The notes beneath the pieces were generated by a model, which worked only from the letters and a program-made list of their open reading frames with translations, was not told the DNA's origin and made no database searches. Shown here piece by piece: positions 1-8,316 of a stretch of DNA of 13,078 nucleotides (positions within the stretch are counted from its first letter, which is position 1; the number at the start of each line of letters is the position of its first letter). The stretch spans positions 1 to 13,078 of the forward strand of contig WFPR01000032.1 of NCBI GenBank assembly GCA_015487455.1. The letters are read 5' to 3'. This stretch comes from Candidatus Bipolaricaulota bacterium. GTDB taxonomy: Bacteria; Bipolaricaulota; Bipolaricaulia; RBG-16-55-9. The position numbers were made by a program, and so were the translations under genes.

Positions 1-149
1 GGACCCGAGCCGGGCTCCGAGCCCGCCTCGTCCCCGCCCGCCTGCCGCGGTCGGGCCGAGGCGCGCCCGGCGGACGCCAGCGAGGGGGCCTCGGCCCAAC
101 CGCGGCAGGCGGGCGGGGACGAGGCGGGCTCGGAGCCCGGCTCGGGTCC
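1..149. repeat. 62-bp inverted repeat at the window edge
   Basis: Bases 1-62 are the reverse complement of 88-149 with one mismatch (52 against 98); the outer 51 pairs are perfect. The arms are separated by 25 bases (63-87), within which pairing is patchy. Base 1 pairs with 149, so the repeat may continue to the left of the window. The coding frame runs through it without a stop. It may be a genuine very GC-rich hairpin in a linker-coding region, or a foldback join at a contig end. Confidence 0.9.
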
Positions 150-419
150 AGCCACGAACGGCACAGGCCCGAACCCCGAGCTTAAAGCGGATCGGGATCT
201 GCTCATTCAGGGGGCGCCCCTGCCCCGGGACGCCCGACTGCTCGATCGGTGGCTCGCGCCGGGCCTGCCCGTGGACGTGGTGGGTCAGGAGCCCGACGGC
301 GCGCCCGTGCTGCGGGTGAGCCTCGCGCGCGTCGAGGCGCTGCTCGAGCTGAGGGAGCTGCCCGTGGAGCTTCGCGAGGTCGTGAGGGCGTACTTCCTGG
401 CGCTGGCGGAGGCGAAGCG

Positions 420-423
<4 letters not shown>
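1..423 (+). CDS. C-terminal part of an unrecognised protein, first gene of the MoxR/VWA operon (5' truncated)
   Basis: The reading frame is open from the first base and ends in TGA at 421-423, overlapping the moxR ATG by 4 bp, which shows translational coupling. The visible part is 140 residues. Residues 1-57 or so are a low-complexity Gly/Pro/Ala/Ser/Glu stretch that looks like a flexible linker. Residues 58-140 look folded: a short segment around KADRDLLIQGAPLPRDARLLDRW, a beta-like section (VDVVGQEPDGAPVLRVSL), then a helical tail ending LPVELREVVRAYFLALAEAKR. I do not recognise the family. Its position suggests a partner of the MoxR ATPase, but that is inference from context only. The first half of the linker lies in an inverted repeat that may be an assembly artefact, so residues 1-25 could be spurious. 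Confidence 0.6.
408..412 (+). promoter_or_regulatory. Shine-Dalgarno site deciding the moxR start
   Basis: GGAGG lies 7 bases before the ATG at 420, inside the last codons of the upstream gene. This supports 420 as the moxR start; an in-frame ORF extension reaching back to 249 has no such site and overlaps the upstream coding frame. Confidence 0.75.
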
Positions 424-1418
<995 letters not shown>

Positions 1419-1426
1419 CGCCCGCG

Positions 1427-2311
1427 ATGCCCGCGTCCACGGATTTGCTGCTGGACCCGGCGTTCCTGAGGAAGCTGGACCGTCTGGAGCTGCTCGTCCG
1501 GGGGCGTCACCGCGGCCTCTTCAGCGGACGGCGGCTCACCCCGCGCGCCGGGATGAGCCTCGAGTTCGCCGAGTACAAAGAGTATCATCCCGGCGACGAC
1601 CTTCGATACGTCGACTGGAACCTCTACGGCCGCCTGGACCGCCTCTTCATCAAGGTCTTCACCCGCGAGGAGGACGTGCCCATCTACGTCTTTTTGGACG
1701 TGAGCCGCTCGATGACCGTGGGGGACAAGCTCGACTACGCCCGGAAGCTGGCGGGGGCGCTCAGCTACCTGGCGCTCAAGCAGCTGAACCGCGTCGGCAT
1801 CTTCCCGTTCGCGAGCGACTTAGAGAGGGGCGTGCCCCCGCGGGGCGGCCACCGCCAAATCTTCGAGATCTTCCGCTTCTTGCGGGACCTACGGCCCAGC
1901 GGGGAGACGTCGATCAACGCCTCGCTGGCGCGGTTCGCCCGCGTCCGGCAGGAGAGCGGCTTGGCCCTCATCGTAAGCGACATGCTGAGCGAGGACGGCT
2001 TCGAGGAGGGGCTCGCCCGGCTGCTCTACCACCGCTACGAGGTCGTCGTGCTGCAGATTCTCGCCCCTGAAGATCTGGACCCCGAGCTGAGGGGCGAGCT
2101 GCGCCTGCGGGACGCGGAGGCCCAGCGGGAGCTGCCCGCCTACGTCGATCGCGAGGCGCTCCGGCGCTACGCCGAGGCGCTGGGGGCGTACCAACGGCGC
2201 CTTGAGGCGTTCTGCCGTCGGCACGATCTTTTGCACCTCGTGATCTCGACGGGCACGCCCCTGGAGACGACGGTGTTCGAGACGCTGCGGGAGGGGGGGC
2301 TGCTGGGATGA
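1427..2311 (+). CDS. DUF58 protein, soluble short form
   Basis: A 294-residue member of the DUF58 family, the usual partner of MoxR ATPases. The DUF58 core lies at about 50-82, with YKEYHPGDDLRYVDWN followed by FIKVFTREE. A VWA-like MIDAS motif, DVSRSM, is at 91-96, and the rest of the chain has the alternating strand/helix pattern of a VWA fold (VGIFPF, LALIVSDM, VVVLQIL). Many DUF58 proteins begin with two membrane helices; this one has none, so it is probably cytosolic. GGAGG at 1409-1413, inside the end of moxR, lies 13 bases before the ATG. The stop overlaps the next gene's ATG by 4 bp. It is probably an adaptor between the MoxR motor and the membrane VWA proteins; that role is inferred from the cluster. 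Confidence 0.93.
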   Translation: MPASTDLLLDPAFLRKLDRLELLVRGRHRGLFSGRRLTPRAGMSLEFAEYKEYHPGDDLRYVDWNLYGRLDRLFIKVFTREEDVPIYVFLDVSRSMTVGDKLDYARKLAGALSYLALKQLNRVGIFPFASDLERGVPPRGGHRQIFEIFRFLRDLRPSGETSINASLARFARVRQESGLALIVSDMLSEDGFEEGLARLLYHRYEVVVLQILAPEDLDPELRGELRLRDAEAQRELPAYVDREALRRYAEALGAYQRRLEAFCRRHDLLHLVISTGTPLETTVFETLREGGLLG

Positions 2312-4290
2312 CGCTCCTCAACCCGGGGGCGCTGTGGCTCTTGAGCTTGAGCGCCGTCGTGATCGTCGTGTACTTCCTGAGGCGCCGGGCGCGCCCCGTC
2401 ACGGTCTCGGCGCTGTTCCTGTGGCAGGGGGTCGAGCGCCGCCCGCGGAGCGCCCTCCGCCTGCGCTGGACCCGGCTCTTGGGGCTCCTGCTGCAGCTTT
2501 TGGCCCTCTCGGCGCTGGTGGTGGGGCTGGCGCAGCCCGCCCTCACCTTCAAGGCGGGCGGCGCCCGCTCGCTCATCCTCGTGTTGGACGCCAGCGCCAG
2601 CCTGCGCGCCACGTTGAGCCCGCAGGGCCCGGAGCGCTTCCGCGAGGCCGTCGAGGCGGCGCGGGCCCTCCTGCGGGCCCACCCCGCCGCGGAGGTCGCG
2701 CTCGTTGCCGCCTCCGCGCGCCCGCGGGTGCTCGTCCCCCCCACCCGCGACCGCGCCGACGTCGAGCGGGCGCTCCGGGCGTTCGCGCCCACCTACGAGG
2801 GCGACGCCCGGCCCGAGGCGCTCCTCAGCTTGGTGCGCAGCCTAGCTCCCGACACAGCCGGGCAAGGGCGCGAGGTGGCGCTGATCACGGACCACCCGCC
2901 CGCCTTCGACGCCGCCGCGCTGGGCTGGACGGTCGTCCTCATGACCCCCGAGGGCCGAGGAGAAAGCAAAAGCCCGAGGAACGTCGCGATCACCCGCTTT
3001 GCCGTGCGCCCACAGCCCGACCGCAACGGCTACGGCCTCCTCCTCGAGCTGTGGAACTCGGGGCCCGACGCGCTGAGCGCCCGTCTCAATCTGTTTCTAG
3101 ACGATCGGCCCTTCATGACTCAAGCCGTGGAGCTGCCGCCCGGCGCGACCCCGCTCCCGCTGGCGCTGACGTTGACGTTGACGTCGAACGCCCTGAGCGC
3201 CACGCGGTTCAGGGCCGAACTCGTCCTTCCCGAGGGCGCTTGGGACGCCTGGCCCGAGGACAACGTCCGCTACGCGGTCCCGCCCCTCCAACGCCCCTGG
3301 CGGGGCCTGTGGCTGGGGGCGCCGAGCCCCTACGTCGAGCGCTTCCTCCGCCGGGCGGGCCTGGCCGAGGTCCGCCCGCTCGAGCCCGGCCTCGAGCCCG
3401 AGAACGAGGAGGGCGTCGACTGGGTCCTCGTGCACAAGCGCCCGAGCCCGGGCGCGGGGCCGGGGCCGGGGCGCTACCTGCTGCTCGGCTCGGGGCTCCC
3501 CCCCTGGGTGGAGCTGGGCGACCCTATAGGGATTGAAGGCCCTTTGCGCGTCCGCGGGGACCACCCGCTGCTGGACGGGCTCGACTTCGCGAGCTGGCGG
3601 CTGCTGCGCGCCCCGGGCGCCCGCGTCGACCCCCGGGGCGTCGTGCTCCTCGAGGCGGGCGGCGTGCCCCTGCTGTATTTGTACGAGGCGCCGGGCCTCA
3701 AGATCGCGTACCTAGGCGTGGACCTCGAGCGCTCGAATCTTTGGCTGACCGTCGACTTCCCCATCCTGCTCTATCGTCTGCTCGAGTGGCTCGCCCCCCG
3801 CCCCACGGCGAGCGCCCAGCTCCTCGTCGGCGAGGAGCTGCCCCTGAGCTTCTTCGAGATAGACCCGTCTAACCCCGCCCCTCCCCGTTTGGCCCGCCCG
3901 GAGGGCCGGACGTGCCGCCTGAGCGAGCCCGACTGCGGCCGGATCGATCGCCCCGGCTTCTACGCCGTGATCGAGGGGGAGGGGCGAGGGGCGCGCGCTC
4001 ACGTGTACGCGGCCAACCCACCCCCCGAGGAGTCCTTTCAAGCCGCGTTCACCCCTCCTTCTCAAGGGCCAACGGGAGGGCAAACGGGCTTCCCCCCGAC
4101 GCCCCCCGCGGGAGGGGCATCGAGCGAGCGGACCGCGCTGGAGCTGGAAGCGCGCCGCCCGCTCTGGCGCGAGGCGCTGCTCGTCGGGCTGCTGGCGCTC
4201 ATCGCCGAGCTTGTGTACGTCGAGCGGGGTCTCCTCCCGCCTATTGGGCGCCGACGGGCGCGGCTCCATGTGCAACGGAAAAGGGGATGA
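2308..4290 (+). CDS. BatA-like membrane VWA protein
   Basis: A 660-residue membrane-anchored protein. Residues 1-25 (start MTLLNPGALWLL, then a hydrophobic run to YFLRRR) form the first helix of the BatA N-terminal region. A second helix covers about 57-79. A VWA domain follows directly, with the MIDAS core DASAS at 94-98 after a SLILVL strand. The large middle part (about 210-560) is beta-rich and contains HPLLDGLDF, a phrase common in this family. A proline-rich spacer at about 575-605 precedes a final helix at about 623-638 and a basic tail (RRRARLHVQRKRG). The VWA domain probably faces outward between helices 2 and 3. The start overlaps the DUF58 stop (ATGA), and the next gene begins 3 bp after the stop. 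Likely acts with MoxR and DUF58 in envelope complex assembly; the exact client is unknown. Confidence 0.88.
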   Translation: MTLLNPGALWLLSLSAVVIVVYFLRRRARPVTVSALFLWQGVERRPRSALRLRWTRLLGLLLQLLALSALVVGLAQPALTFKAGGARSLILVLDASASLRATLSPQGPERFREAVEAARALLRAHPAAEVALVAASARPRVLVPPTRDRADVERALRAFAPTYEGDARPEALLSLVRSLAPDTAGQGREVALITDHPPAFDAAALGWTVVLMTPEGRGESKSPRNVAITRFAVRPQPDRNGYGLLLELWNSGPDALSARLNLFLDDRPFMTQAVELPPGATPLPLALTLTLTSNALSATRFRAELVLPEGAWDAWPEDNVRYAVPPLQRPWRGLWLGAPSPYVERFLRRAGLAEVRPLEPGLEPENEEGVDWVLVHKRPSPGAGPGPGRYLLLGSGLPPWVELGDPIGIEGPLRVRGDHPLLDGLDFASWRLLRAPGARVDPRGVVLLEAGGVPLLYLYEAPGLKIAYLGVDLERSNLWLTVDFPILLYRLLEWLAPRPTASAQLLVGEELPLSFFEIDPSNPAPPRLARPEGRTCRLSEPDCGRIDRPGFYAVIEGEGRGARAHVYAANPPPEESFQAAFTPPSQGPTGGQTGFPPTPPAGGASSERTALELEARRPLWREALLVGLLALIAELVYVERGLLPPIGRRRARLHVQRKRG

Positions 4291-4293
4291 GCC

Positions 4294-6888
4294 ATGGGCG
4301 CGGTGCGCTTCACGCAGGCGGAGTGGCTGCTGCTGGGGCTACTCCTGCTCCTGCTCGTCGGGGCGGGCGCGCTGCTCGGGCGCCTGGGAGGGTTCGACCT
4401 GCGTTCGCGCCCTTTGAGCGACTCGATCGCGTTGGCGCTGCGCGCGCTGGCGCTCGCGCTGCTGCTGGTGGCGCTGGCCGGGCCGCAGATCCGGAGCCGC
4501 GTGGACGCCCACTACGTCTATTTTTTGGTCGACCGCTCGGCGAGCGCGCGGGCCGCGCTGCCCGACGAGGCCGTGCTCCAAACGCTCAAGGGATGGGCCG
4601 TCCCCCGGCCCAACACGCGGTACGGCCTCATCGTCTTCGGCCGGGAGGCGTTCGTGGAGGCGCCCTTCGCCCCGACGCTCCGGCCGGACGCCCTCCACAC
4701 GGCCGTCGACCCCGAGGGGACGAACGTCGCGGCCGCCCTGGAGCTGGCGCTGGCGACGTTCCCCCCGGCGGGCACCCGGACGATCGTGCTGCTCAGCGAC
4801 GGGCGGGCCACCCACGGCGACCTCGAGGGGGCGCTGGCCCGCGCCGCGCGGCAAGGCGTCCCCGTCCTCGTGGTGCCCCTCGAGGCCCCGCTGGCGGAGG
4901 TCGCCGTGCAGGCGGTGCGCGCCCCGCGCGAGGTGGCCGTCGGGCTGCCCTTCGTCTATCGAGCGGTGGTCCACGCCACGCGCCCCGCGCAAGCTCAGCT
5001 GTTCGTCTACCGCAACGGGGCGCTCCTCGAGAGCCGCGAGGCGACGCTTCAGCCGGGGCTGACCGTCCTCGAGGGGCGGGATCGGCTGGACGAGCCGGGG
5101 CTGTACGAGTACCGCGTGGAGCTCCTGGCGCCCGAGGACGCGCTCGTCCAGAACAACCGCGCGCGGGCGCTGGTCGAGGCCGTCGGCGACCCGCCCATCC
5201 TGGTCGTCACGGAGGCGGAGGGGAACGCCTCGCCGCTGCTCGAGCTTTTGGAGGGCGCGGGCTACGCGTATACTCAAATTCCGCTCGCCGAGCTGGCGCC
5301 TACCCCTGCGGCGCTCCTGCCGTATCGGGCTGTAGTCTTAAACGACGTGCCGCTGCGCGCCCTCACCCGCGCCCAGATCGGGGCCTTGGAGCGCTACGTG
5401 CGCGATCTGGGGGGCGGGCTCTGGGTGGTGCAGGGCCGTCGGGCCGTGGAGGCGTTCTACGATCGCGAGCTCGAGCGCCTGCTGCCCGTGACGTACGAGG
5501 GGCCGGAGGAGCTGCGGCGCCCGGCCCTCGCGATCGTGCTGCTGCTCGATCGATCGGGCAGCATGGGCGAGACCGCCGGGGCCTACCGCAAGATCGACCT
5601 GCTGAAGCGGGCGGCCATGGAGGCCGTCGAGCGGCTCGAGGGCCGCAACCTCGTCGGGATCCTCGCGTTCGACGCCCGCTACGAGTGGATCGTCCCCCTG
5701 GGCCCCGTGGGCGGGCGCAAGGAGGCCATCCTCGAGGCGATCGACGAGCTGTACCCCAACGGCGGCACCGACGTCTACGAGGCCCTTCAGGACGCGGTCG
5801 AGCGGCTCAAGGGGGTGCGGGCGCGCGTCAAGCACATCCTGCTCTTCTCCGACGGCAAGGTGGCCCGCGACCGCCGCAACTTCGAGCGCCTGTTCCGCGA
5901 GATCCAAAACACCACGATCAGCGCCTCGTCGATCGCCATCGGGCCGCAGGCCGACTTCGAGATCTTGGGGCGCCTGGCGGAGGTGGGCCGCGGCAAGCTC
6001 TACCCCGTGCGGGACGCCCGCGACCTCCCCGAGATCACGCTGGAGGAGATCGTGCGGGTGGAGCGGGCGCGCTGGATCAAGGGGCCCGTGCCCGTGGCCC
6101 CCGGCCCGGACGCCGCCGCGCTGCGGAGCGTGGACCCCCAGCGCGTCCCCCCCGTGGGCGGCTACGTGCTGACGTTCGCGAAGCCCGCCGCGCAGACGCC
6201 GCTGGTCGTCCGCCCCGACGAGGCCGAGACGACCCCCCTGGTGAGCTTCTGGCGCTACGGCCTGGGCAAGGTGCTCGTGCTCAACACCGGCCTCCGCGCC
6301 GACGAGGGGCGCCCCTGGCTGCAGTGGCCGGAGCTGGGCGATCTCCTAGCCGAGCTTCTCGGGAAGGTCTACAGCGAGACCGCGCCGACGCCCGAAGGGC
6401 TCGACGTGCGGCTCGAACTTCAAGACGATGCGCTCACGATCACCGTGGACGCCCAGCGGGACGGGCGCTGGCTCGACGGCCTGGCGCTCGAGGGCCGCCT
6501 CAGCCCCCCGGAGGGCGACGCCCTACAGCTGGGCTTCGAGCAGGTCGCGCCCGGGCGCTACCGGGCCGTCGCGACGGACCTTAAGGAGGGCGTTTACCTC
6601 CTGAGCGTCGGGGAGGCGTCGCTGGGGTGGGTCAAGACGGCCGTGAGCGTGCCTTACCCCCGCGAGTACCGCCGCGTCGGCGTGGACCTCGAAGGGCTGA
6701 TGCGGGTCGCGCAGGCCACGGGCGGCGAGTACTTAGAGGGGCTCGATCCTCAGGGCTTGGTCGCCCGGCTGGAGGGCCGGGCGTGGGCGTATCGGGACCT
6801 CTGGCCGCCGTTGAGCCTGGCCGCGCTGGCCCTCTTCCTGCTCGACCTGATCGCGAGGAAGCTCCCTCTCCCCAGCAGGGAGCGCTGA
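4294..6888 (+). CDS. Membrane protein with two VWA domains and a glutamine-amidotransferase-like domain
   Basis: An 864-residue protein. Membrane helices lie at about 10-30 and 44-63. VWA domain 1 (about 74-200) has MIDAS residues DRSAS at 80-84, T143 (EGTN) and SDG at 168-170. An Ig-like stretch (210-290) follows. Residues 300-400 form a class I glutamine-amidotransferase-like fold (ILVVTEAEG, YRAVVLNDV, ALERYVRDLGGGLWVVQG); no nucleophile Cys is visible, so it is structural, not catalytic, and the usual Gly-rich loop after GGGLWVV is short. VWA domain 2 (about 411-590) has a full MIDAS: DRSGSM at 419-424, T492 (GGTD), SDG at 519-521. A last helix lies near 833-852. AAGGGG at 4281-4286 is an SD site for the ATG. 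This fused architecture is known from MoxR clusters in several phyla; function is probably envelope-associated scaffolding. Confidence 0.88.
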   Translation: MGAVRFTQAEWLLLGLLLLLLVGAGALLGRLGGFDLRSRPLSDSIALALRALALALLLVALAGPQIRSRVDAHYVYFLVDRSASARAALPDEAVLQTLKGWAVPRPNTRYGLIVFGREAFVEAPFAPTLRPDALHTAVDPEGTNVAAALELALATFPPAGTRTIVLLSDGRATHGDLEGALARAARQGVPVLVVPLEAPLAEVAVQAVRAPREVAVGLPFVYRAVVHATRPAQAQLFVYRNGALLESREATLQPGLTVLEGRDRLDEPGLYEYRVELLAPEDALVQNNRARALVEAVGDPPILVVTEAEGNASPLLELLEGAGYAYTQIPLAELAPTPAALLPYRAVVLNDVPLRALTRAQIGALERYVRDLGGGLWVVQGRRAVEAFYDRELERLLPVTYEGPEELRRPALAIVLLLDRSGSMGETAGAYRKIDLLKRAAMEAVERLEGRNLVGILAFDARYEWIVPLGPVGGRKEAILEAIDELYPNGGTDVYEALQDAVERLKGVRARVKHILLFSDGKVARDRRNFERLFREIQNTTISASSIAIGPQADFEILGRLAEVGRGKLYPVRDARDLPEITLEEIVRVERARWIKGPVPVAPGPDAAALRSVDPQRVPPVGGYVLTFAKPAAQTPLVVRPDEAETTPLVSFWRYGLGKVLVLNTGLRADEGRPWLQWPELGDLLAELLGKVYSETAPTPEGLDVRLELQDDALTITVDAQRDGRWLDGLALEGRLSPPEGDALQLGFEQVAPGRYRAVATDLKEGVYLLSVGEASLGWVKTAVSVPYPREYRRVGVDLEGLMRVAQATGGEYLEGLDPQGLVARLEGRAWAYRDLWPPLSLAALALFLLDLIARKLPLPSRER

Positions 6889-6911
6889 AGGCCGTTGCAG
6901 CCCCAACGGCC
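6861..6911 (+). terminator. Two tandem hairpins at the end of the MoxR/VWA operon
   Basis: The first hairpin, GCTCCCT (6861-6867) with AGGGAGC (6877-6883), lies in the last codons of the VWA gene. The second, GGCCGTTG (6890-6897) with CAACGGCC (6904-6911), follows the stop codon by one base. Both stems are perfect, but no T-run follows, so they may pause or stabilise the mRNA end rather than terminate transcription strictly. Confidence 0.5.
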
Positions 6912-6932
6912 ATCGCTCACAATGGGATCGCC

Positions 6933-7811
6933 ATGGCGCACGGCCACAGGGACCGCGAGCCTTTGGTGGAGAGCGTTCAATCGCTGGGCGAGGCCGCCGC
7001 GGGGGCGCCCGAGCTGGAGCCCGTGCCCACGGGCGTCGAGGGGCTCGACGAGCTGTTCTTCGTCACGACGTGGCGGGATGGCAAGCCCGTGCAGAAGCCC
7101 TTGGGGGGCCTGCCCCGCTACGCCGTGATGCAGGTCACGGGCGTGGCCGACACGGGCAAGAGCCTGATGGCCGAGCAGTTCGCCGTCGCCTGCGCCGCGC
7201 GAGGGGAGGCGTGCGCCTTCGTGACGCTGGAGAGCCCCGCGGCCTTCACGGCCCTGGGGTTGAAGACCCGCGCCCGGGCCATGGGCGTCGACTTCGCCGT
7301 CGTGGAGGAGCGAATCGCGCTCCTCGACGGGGCGACGCACCCCGCGCTCCACGACCTCCCGACGCTGCTCAGCACCCTGGCCTACACGATCAAGACGTTC
7401 AAGGCCCGGGCCGTGGTGATCGACTCGCTGACGGGGCTCTACGAGGCGCGGGAGGTGCTGGCCCGCGACGTCGTCCGCCCGATCTTCAACTTCCTCAAGA
7501 AGTGGCGCCAGACGGCGCTGCTCATCTCGCAGAAGCGGGGCGGCCACGAGGCGCTGACGGCCGAGGCCGCCGGGGGCTACGCCGTCGGCCACATCCTCGA
7601 CGGCTCGTTCGTGCTGGCCAAGCAGACGATCCTGAGCCCCCAGCAGGCCAAGCTGTTCAAGGCGCCGCTGGGCGAAACCATAAGGCTCTTCCGCATCGAC
7701 GGCTGCCGCCTCTGCGGCCACGACACGAGCACCCACATCTTAGAGATCACGCCCACGGGGCTGGTGCGGATCGGGCCGAAGCTCTCCGAGCTTCAAGGGC
7801 CGGAGAAATAA
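6933..7811 (+). CDS. KaiC/RecA-like ATPase with a C-terminal Cys/His motif
   Basis: A 292-residue single-domain RecA-superfamily ATPase of the KaiC/RAD55 type. PTGVEGLDELFF at 32-43 is the typical KaiC-domain entry. Walker A is GVADTGKS at 70-77, the likely catalytic Glu is E100 (VTLES), and Walker B is AVVIDS at 160-165. Near the C-terminus CRLCGHDTSTH (258-268) places two Cys and two His as in a small metal site, followed by a conserved-looking tail (LEITPTGLVRIG). It lacks the second domain of the cyanobacterial clock KaiC, so a clock role is not indicated. The ATG at 6933 is preferred because upstream in-frame sequence overlaps the VWA gene; its SD sequence is weak. The neighbouring HTH gene faces it tail to tail, 55 bp away. 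Probable role: ATP-dependent signalling or DNA-linked regulation; substrate unknown. Confidence 0.85.
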   Translation: MAHGHRDREPLVESVQSLGEAAAGAPELEPVPTGVEGLDELFFVTTWRDGKPVQKPLGGLPRYAVMQVTGVADTGKSLMAEQFAVACAARGEACAFVTLESPAAFTALGLKTRARAMGVDFAVVEERIALLDGATHPALHDLPTLLSTLAYTIKTFKARAVVIDSLTGLYEAREVLARDVVRPIFNFLKKWRQTALLISQKRGGHEALTAEAAGGYAVGHILDGSFVLAKQTILSPQQAKLFKAPLGETIRLFRIDGCRLCGHDTSTHILEITPTGLVRIGPKLSELQGPEK

Positions 7812-7850
7812 AAGCGAAACCGAGCGAGGGGGGAGGGGGCCCCGCTCGGT
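7806..7850 (-). terminator. Intrinsic terminator between the KaiC-like and HTH genes
   Basis: ACCGAGCG (7819-7826) pairs with CGCTCGGT (7843-7850), extended inward by GGG (7828-7830) with CCC (7840-7842) past a single bulged A. Reading the - strand, the stem is followed at once by the T-rich TTCGCTTTTATTT, so it best serves the HTH gene. On the + strand the nearest T-run (7865-7868) is 14 bases away, so it is weaker for the KaiC-like gene. Confidence 0.7.
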
Positions 7851-7866
7851 CGGGCTCTGACGCCTT

Positions 7867-8241
7867 TTAGGCGGCGGTCGACTCCTGTCGTTTGAGGGCC
7901 TGGTACGCGAGCTTGGCCAGCCCCCCGGCGACGTGGGCCCTGTGCGCGTCGTCGCCGGGCGCCTCGCCCTCGAGCCGCCTCTGGACGCCCTCCGTCGGGG
8001 CGTTCAGGATCAGCCGGGTGGCGTGGGTGCTGAGGCCCAGGAACTGGGCGATCTCGTCGACGGTCTTGTGGTGCTCCTCCTTGAGCACCACGGCGTAGGC
8101 CGCCTCCATGAGGCTCGGCAGCCAGGTGAGACGCTTGTACTCGATGAGCCTCCGCGGTCCGCCGACCAGCTCGATCGCCTTCTGGAAGACCCGCCACGCC
8201 CGCTCGTCGACGCTCACCGCTTGAGGGGGCACCTCGACCAC
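7867..8241 (-). CDS. HTH protein resembling the near_KaiC probable regulatory domain family
   Basis: A 124-residue protein with a GTG start. A helical N-terminal part (WRVFQKAIELVGGPRRLIEYKRLTW) leads to a region rich in Ala and Leu (LPSLMEAAYAVVLKEE), then a helix-turn-helix at about 60-81 (KTVDEIAQFLGLSTHATRLI). After an acidic linker the C-terminus reads HVAGGLAKLAYQALKR (103-118). From memory this pattern matches the near_KaiC_dom family, a putative regulatory domain defined by its encoding next to KaiC-like proteins, known mostly from thermophilic archaea. Its neighbour here is a KaiC-like ATPase, which supports the match. A very strong SD site precedes the start. It probably binds DNA or couples the ATPase to transcription; this is inferred. 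Confidence 0.78.
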   Translation of the reverse strand: MVEVPPQAVSVDERAWRVFQKAIELVGGPRRLIEYKRLTWLPSLMEAAYAVVLKEEHHKTVDEIAQFLGLSTHATRLILNAPTEGVQRRLEGEAPGDDAHRAHVAGGLAKLAYQALKRQESTAA

Positions 8242-8245
8242 CGGC

Positions 8246-8255
8246 GATCACCTCC
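8246..8255 (-). promoter_or_regulatory. Near-perfect Shine-Dalgarno site fixing the GTG start of the HTH gene
   Basis: On the - strand the sequence reads GGAGGTGATC, a full complement to the usual 16S rRNA 3' tail. Its GGAGG core ends 9 bases before the GTG at 8241, so this GTG is the start rather than any internal codon. A further AGGAGG lies just upstream. Confidence 0.85.
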
Positions 8256-8263
8256 CCTCCTCT

Positions 8264-8291
8264 GACGTTTTTCACTATTCCCCTAAACGTC
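8264..8291. promoter_or_regulatory. 7-bp dyad in the leader of the HTH gene
   Basis: GACGTTT (8264-8270) and AAACGTC (8285-8291) form a perfect inverted repeat with 14 bases between, so the half-sites are centred 21 bp (two DNA turns) apart. It lies 23 bp upstream of the HTH start codon. It could be an operator for the HTH protein or an mRNA hairpin. An alternative CCCC/GGGG pairing (8280-8283 with 8293-8296) encloses one arm. Function is speculative. Confidence 0.35.
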
Positions 8292-8316
8292 TGGGGCTGA
8301 AAGCTCGATCGAGGGC

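Noticed and set aside
249..419. Upstream extension of moxR to an ATG-like start at 249
   Set aside because: It overlaps the coding frame of the preceding gene, has an Arg/Gly/Ala-rich composition unlike a MoxR N-terminus, and the ATG at 420 has a good SD site.
3160..3190. Short GACGTT direct repeat in the BatA-like gene
   Set aside because: It only encodes a Leu-Thr run and keeps the frame; it is too short to be more than local codon repetition.
6933..7811. Circadian clock KaiC
   Set aside because: The protein has one RecA domain rather than two, and no kaiA or kaiB is present in the window.
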